Origin: Betaproteobacteria bacterium
Lineage (GTDB): Bacteria > Pseudomonadota > Gammaproteobacteria > Burkholderiales > Casimicrobiaceae
Direction: 5' to 3'
NCBI GenBank assembly: GCA_027492485.1
Contig: JAPUER010000022.1
Location: 16,296-80,295, forward strand
Length of the DNA: 64,000 nucleotides
Shown here: positions 61,604-64,000 of the stretch, one piece after another
How positions within the stretch are numbered: position 1 is the first letter of the stretch
Layout: the number at the start of each line of letters is the position of its first letter
Notes under the pieces: generated by a model
What the model was told of the DNA's origin: nothing
The model's input: only the letters and a program-made list of their open reading frames with translations
Database searches by the model: none
Position numbers and translations under genes: made by a program

Positions 61604-62176
61604 TCAATCGCCGAACAGCTTCTGCATGCGCTCGCGGCGCTCCTGCGCCTCGATCGACAGCGACGCCGTCGGGCGGGCGATCAGGCGGGCGACGCCGATC
61701 GGCTCGCCGGTCTCCTCGCACCAGCCAAAGCTGCCGTCGTCCACCATACGCAGCGATTTGTCCACCTTCTTGAGCAGCTTGCGCTCGCGGTCGCGGGTGC
61801 GCAACTCCAGCGTGTATTCCTCTTCCTGCGTCGCGCGGTCGGAGGGGTCGGTCGCGACCTCGGTATCGCGCAGATGCTCGCCGGTGTCGGTGGCGTTGTG
61901 CAGGATGTTGTCGCGCAGCTCGACCAGCTTTTCACGGAAAAAGGCGAGCTGCGCCTTGCTCATGTATTCCGATTCCGGCTGCGCGAGGATTTCGGCCTCG
62001 GTCAAGCCGCCGTATTTCTTCTGACTGTTCATCGTCAGCACGGGCGCCGGCCTGGTTGTCGAGGCGGCCGTTGCCGCCGGTTTGGTCGCTTTGCCGGCAG
62101 TGCCAGCTTTGCCAGCGGTGGCGGGCGGCGCCGTCTTTGCTGCGGGCGCGGTCTTCGCCTTGCTCGTAGTAGCCAT
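61604..62176 (-). CDS. dksA: DksA-type RNA polymerase regulator lacking the zinc cysteines
   Basis: 190 residues. A long low-complexity Lys/Ala/Thr N-terminus (about 1-50) precedes the DksA body with FFREKLVELRDNILHNATDTGEHL (coiled coil, Asp pair at the tip in VATDPSDRATQEEEY) and the C-terminal part GWCEETGEPIGVARLIARPTASLSIEAQERRE. Only one of the four zinc-binding Cys of E. coli DksA is present, so it should fold without zinc, as Pseudomonas DksA2 does. Acts with ppGpp on rRNA and amino acid promoters. Confidence 0.92.
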   Translation of the reverse strand: MATTSKAKTAPAAKTAPPATAGKAGTAGKATKPAATAASTTRPAPVLTMNSQKKYGGLTEAEILAQPESEYMSKAQLAFFREKLVELRDNILHNATDTGEHLRDTEVATDPSDRATQEEEYTLELRTRDRERKLLKKVDKSLRMVDDGSFGWCEETGEPIGVARLIARPTASLSIEAQERRERMQKLFGD

Positions 62177-62283
62177 AAAACTGTTCTGGAACCTTATCTG
62201 TCGATCAATCGAGTATCTGGTCGGCCGGCCGCTGTCTATTCGGGCGGCGCCGGATTTCGGGCGGCGCCGGATTATAGCGGCTG

Positions 62284-62820
62284 CTAGCCGCCCCCTGCTC
62301 CCGCCTCTGCGCGACAGTGCGCGCAACGACCGAAGGCTGCCAGTTCGATTCCCTGCAGCTCAATACCCGGGGGAACGGCCAGCGCCGGCGCCGCCACGTC
62401 GTCCAGGCAGATGGTGCGACCGCACTGTGTGCACTGAAAGTGGGCGTGAGAATGGGGTTTTTCCGGCCTCGTAAACGCAAACCGCATGGCGCGCTCGACG
62501 CCCGCCACGCCGCCCGCGGTGCCCACGCGATGCGCCAGCGAATGCTCGACCAGCCAGTCCAGTACGCGATACAGCGTCACCCGGTCGAGCCCGCTGTCGG
62601 ACAGTTGCAGCTCGATATCGGCATGCGACAACGCGCGATCCGATGCGATCAGGCAGGCGAGCACGTTGCGCCGGGCGCCGGTGTTGCGGCCGCCGCTCGC
62701 CATCACCAGCCTGCGCGCCAGCATGATCGCGGCCTGCGGCAGCGGTGCCGGGGCAATGCCGGCGGCTGCCGAAGCAGATGCCGCAGTGGCCGGATGCGAG
62801 CTTGCGGGATGGGAGCCCAT
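62284..62820 (-). CDS. Fur-family metal regulator, probably Zur
   Basis: 178 residues. Winged-helix domain with LSHADIELQLSDSGLDRVTLYRVLDWLVEHSLAHRV, metal and dimer part with HSHAHFQCTQCGRTICLDD and C-terminal FGRCAHCRAEAG. Two CxxC pairs form the structural zinc site seen in Zur and Fur. Alanine-rich extensions at both ends are unusual. It is next to a zinc-free DksA and near a DUF3299 ABC cluster, which favours zinc as the signal, though Fur cannot be excluded. Divergent from pyrC. Confidence 0.85.
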   Translation of the reverse strand: MGSHPASSHPATAASASAAAGIAPAPLPQAAIMLARRLVMASGGRNTGARRNVLACLIASDRALSHADIELQLSDSGLDRVTLYRVLDWLVEHSLAHRVGTAGGVAGVERAMRFAFTRPEKPHSHAHFQCTQCGRTICLDDVAAPALAVPPGIELQGIELAAFGRCAHCRAEAGAGGG

Positions 62821-62910
62821 GATTAAATCCTACCAGTTCGAGACATCGCTGCGGCGGCGACTTCGCCGCCCCCATCCTGTCCACATCCTGTCCAGTTCGG
62901 GCCGCCCATC

Positions 62911-63969
62911 GTGCAATCCACCGCAACCGCCGCGTCGCTGTCCGCCGTCACCATCGGACGGCCGGACGACTTTCATGTCCACCTGCGCGACGGCGCCGGG
63001 CTTGCCTCGGTGGTGCCGTTCACCGCGCGGCAATTCGGTCGCGCACTGGTGATGCCCAACCTGAAGCCGCCGGTGACCACGGTGGCGATGGCGGCGGCGT
63101 ATCGCCAGCGCATCCTGCAGGCGTTGCCCGTCGATACCGCCTTCGAGCCACTGATGACGCTCTACCTGACCGACCGCACCGGGGTCGACGAGGTTGCGCG
63201 GGTAGCGGCGTCCGGTTTCGTCAAGGCTTTCAAGTACTACCCGGCGGGTGCCACGACCAATTCCGACTCCGGCGTGACGGCGCTCAGCAATGTCTATCCG
63301 GTGCTCGATGCCATGCAGCGGCATGGCGTGGTGCTGTGCATTCACGGCGAAGTGACCGATCCGGCGACCGATGTGTTCGACCGCGAGGCGATCTTCGTCG
63401 AACAATCGCTGGCGCAAGTCGTGCGCGACTTTCCGGCGCTGAAAGTCGTGGTCGAACACATCACCACACGCGAAGCGGCGGACTTCGTGGCCGCCGCGCC
63501 CGCCAACGTCGGCGCCACCATCACGCCGCAGCATCTGCTCTACAACCGGACCTCGATCTTCACCGGCGGCATCCGGCCGCACTTCTACTGCCTGCCGATC
63601 CTGAAGCGCGAGACCCATCGGCAGACGTTGATCAAAGCCGCGACCTCCGGTTCACCGAAATTCTTCCTCGGCACCGACAGCGCGCCGCATGCCAAAAACG
63701 CCAAGGAGACCTGTTGCGGCGCCGCCGGCTGCTTCACCTCGCATGCGGCGATCGAGCTTTATGCCGAGGCCTTCGACGCGGCGGGCGCGCTCGACCGGCT
63801 GGATGACTTCGCCAGCCGCTTCGGCGCCGGGTTCTACGGCCTGCCGCGTAACGCCGGCAGCGTCACCCTGGCACGCGAGACCTGGACGCCAGCGGACGAC
63901 TTTGCCTTCGGCGACGAGCGCATCGTGCCGCTGACGCAGGGGCGTTCGCTGCACTGGAAACTTCTGTAG
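62911..63969 (+). CDS. pyrC: Dihydroorotase
   Basis: 352 residues, class II dihydroorotase of pyrimidine synthesis. Zinc His in RPDDFHVHLRDG (H22, H24), carboxylated Lys in VKAFKYYPAGATTNSDSGV, further His in CIHGEVTDP and EHITTREAA, and Asp in FFLGTDSAPHAKNAKE. NAGSVTLARETWTP closes the domain. Start GTG 62911; a TTG-less upstream region supports it. Confidence 0.96.
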   Translation: MQSTATAASLSAVTIGRPDDFHVHLRDGAGLASVVPFTARQFGRALVMPNLKPPVTTVAMAAAYRQRILQALPVDTAFEPLMTLYLTDRTGVDEVARVAASGFVKAFKYYPAGATTNSDSGVTALSNVYPVLDAMQRHGVVLCIHGEVTDPATDVFDREAIFVEQSLAQVVRDFPALKVVVEHITTREAADFVAAAPANVGATITPQHLLYNRTSIFTGGIRPHFYCLPILKRETHRQTLIKAATSGSPKFFLGTDSAPHAKNAKETCCGAAGCFTSHAAIELYAEAFDAAGALDRLDDFASRFGAGFYGLPRNAGSVTLARETWTPADDFAFGDERIVPLTQGRSLHWKLL

Positions 63970-63986
63970 GAGCGGCTTGCCGCGAC
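63965..63986. repeat. Truncated REP-like unit at the window end
   Basis: TGTAGGAGCGGCTTGCCGCGAC, a shortened version of the GTGGGAGCGGGCTTGCCCGC unit, overlapping the pyrC stop. The partner arm would lie beyond the window. Confidence 0.65.
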
Positions 63987-64000
63987 CGCGCTGCTGAGGG

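Noticed and set aside
62325-62360. tRNA-like T-loop phrase AGTTCGATTCC
   Set aside because: Lies inside the Fur/Zur coding region and no cloverleaf can be built around it.

Overview
The window looks like chromosomal DNA of a high-GC betaproteobacterium, probably Burkholderiales-like. This rests on gene content and order: purN-purM next to an AI-2E family transporter and hda, aroQ-accB-accC-prmA-zinc-ribbon (DUF3426), a Bug-type solute-binding protein, and families common in that class (DUF3108, DUF3460, DUF3025, DUF3617). No rRNA, tRNA, CRISPR array, prophage or complete insertion sequence was recognised, and the species cannot be named from this stretch.

Layout. 1-7.1 kb: tail of a LysR regulator, DUF3108 protein, purN, purM, AI-2E transporter, hda, a small secreted Ala/Pro/Lys-rich protein and mnmA. 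7.3-17.5 kb: a secreted protein of unknown function, a histone-deacetylase-like amidohydrolase, then a catabolic block (TRAP transporter dctPQM, fused 5-oxoprolinase/hydantoinase, divergent Asp/Glu/hydantoin-racemase-like gene) and xerD. 17.5-26.1 kb: ybaK, a PP2C phosphatase with an FHA protein, then a two-component system, a sugar/carboxylate-type MHS transporter with an unusual large loop, a previously uncalled 46-residue membrane protein, a Bug binding protein and a class II aldolase. 26.2-41.5 kb: mostly minus-strand housekeeping genes (tcdA, 23S rRNA methyltransferase, queD/queE/queC, hemJ, prmA, accC, accB, aroQ, tlpA plus a free DsbD-alpha domain, lgt). 41.8-47.2 kb: ilvD, DUF3617, pyk, coaBC. 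47.2-51 kb is the most accessory-looking part: VapBC-type toxin-antitoxin pair, type IV pilin with accessory gene and a likely sigma-54 promoter, Uma2 protein and many palindromic repeats. 51-57 kb: DUF3025, a zinc-ribbon/SPFH membrane pair like Bacillus YdjG/YdjI, a lipoprotein DsbC, a UbiH-type hydroxylase and hslV without hslU. 57-64 kb: STAS protein, an ABC exporter-like pair with DUF3299, sodB, a cysteine-poor DksA, a Fur/Zur-type regulator and pyrC.

The strongest unexplained signal is not a protein. At least seven intergenic copies of a roughly 123-bp imperfect palindrome (centre AAAGTCGACTTT, ends TATCAGCTTT and AAAGCTGATA) are scattered over the window, in organisation much like enterobacterial ERIC elements. 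Several other palindromic repeat families occupy most remaining gaps, and some run into genes (end of oplAH, end of tcdA, start of prmA). Other points of note are three exact-period copies of the queE start, a possible indel at the purM/purN junction, a QueD with Ser in place of the catalytic Cys, and a possible zinc-linked group around DksA and Zur.
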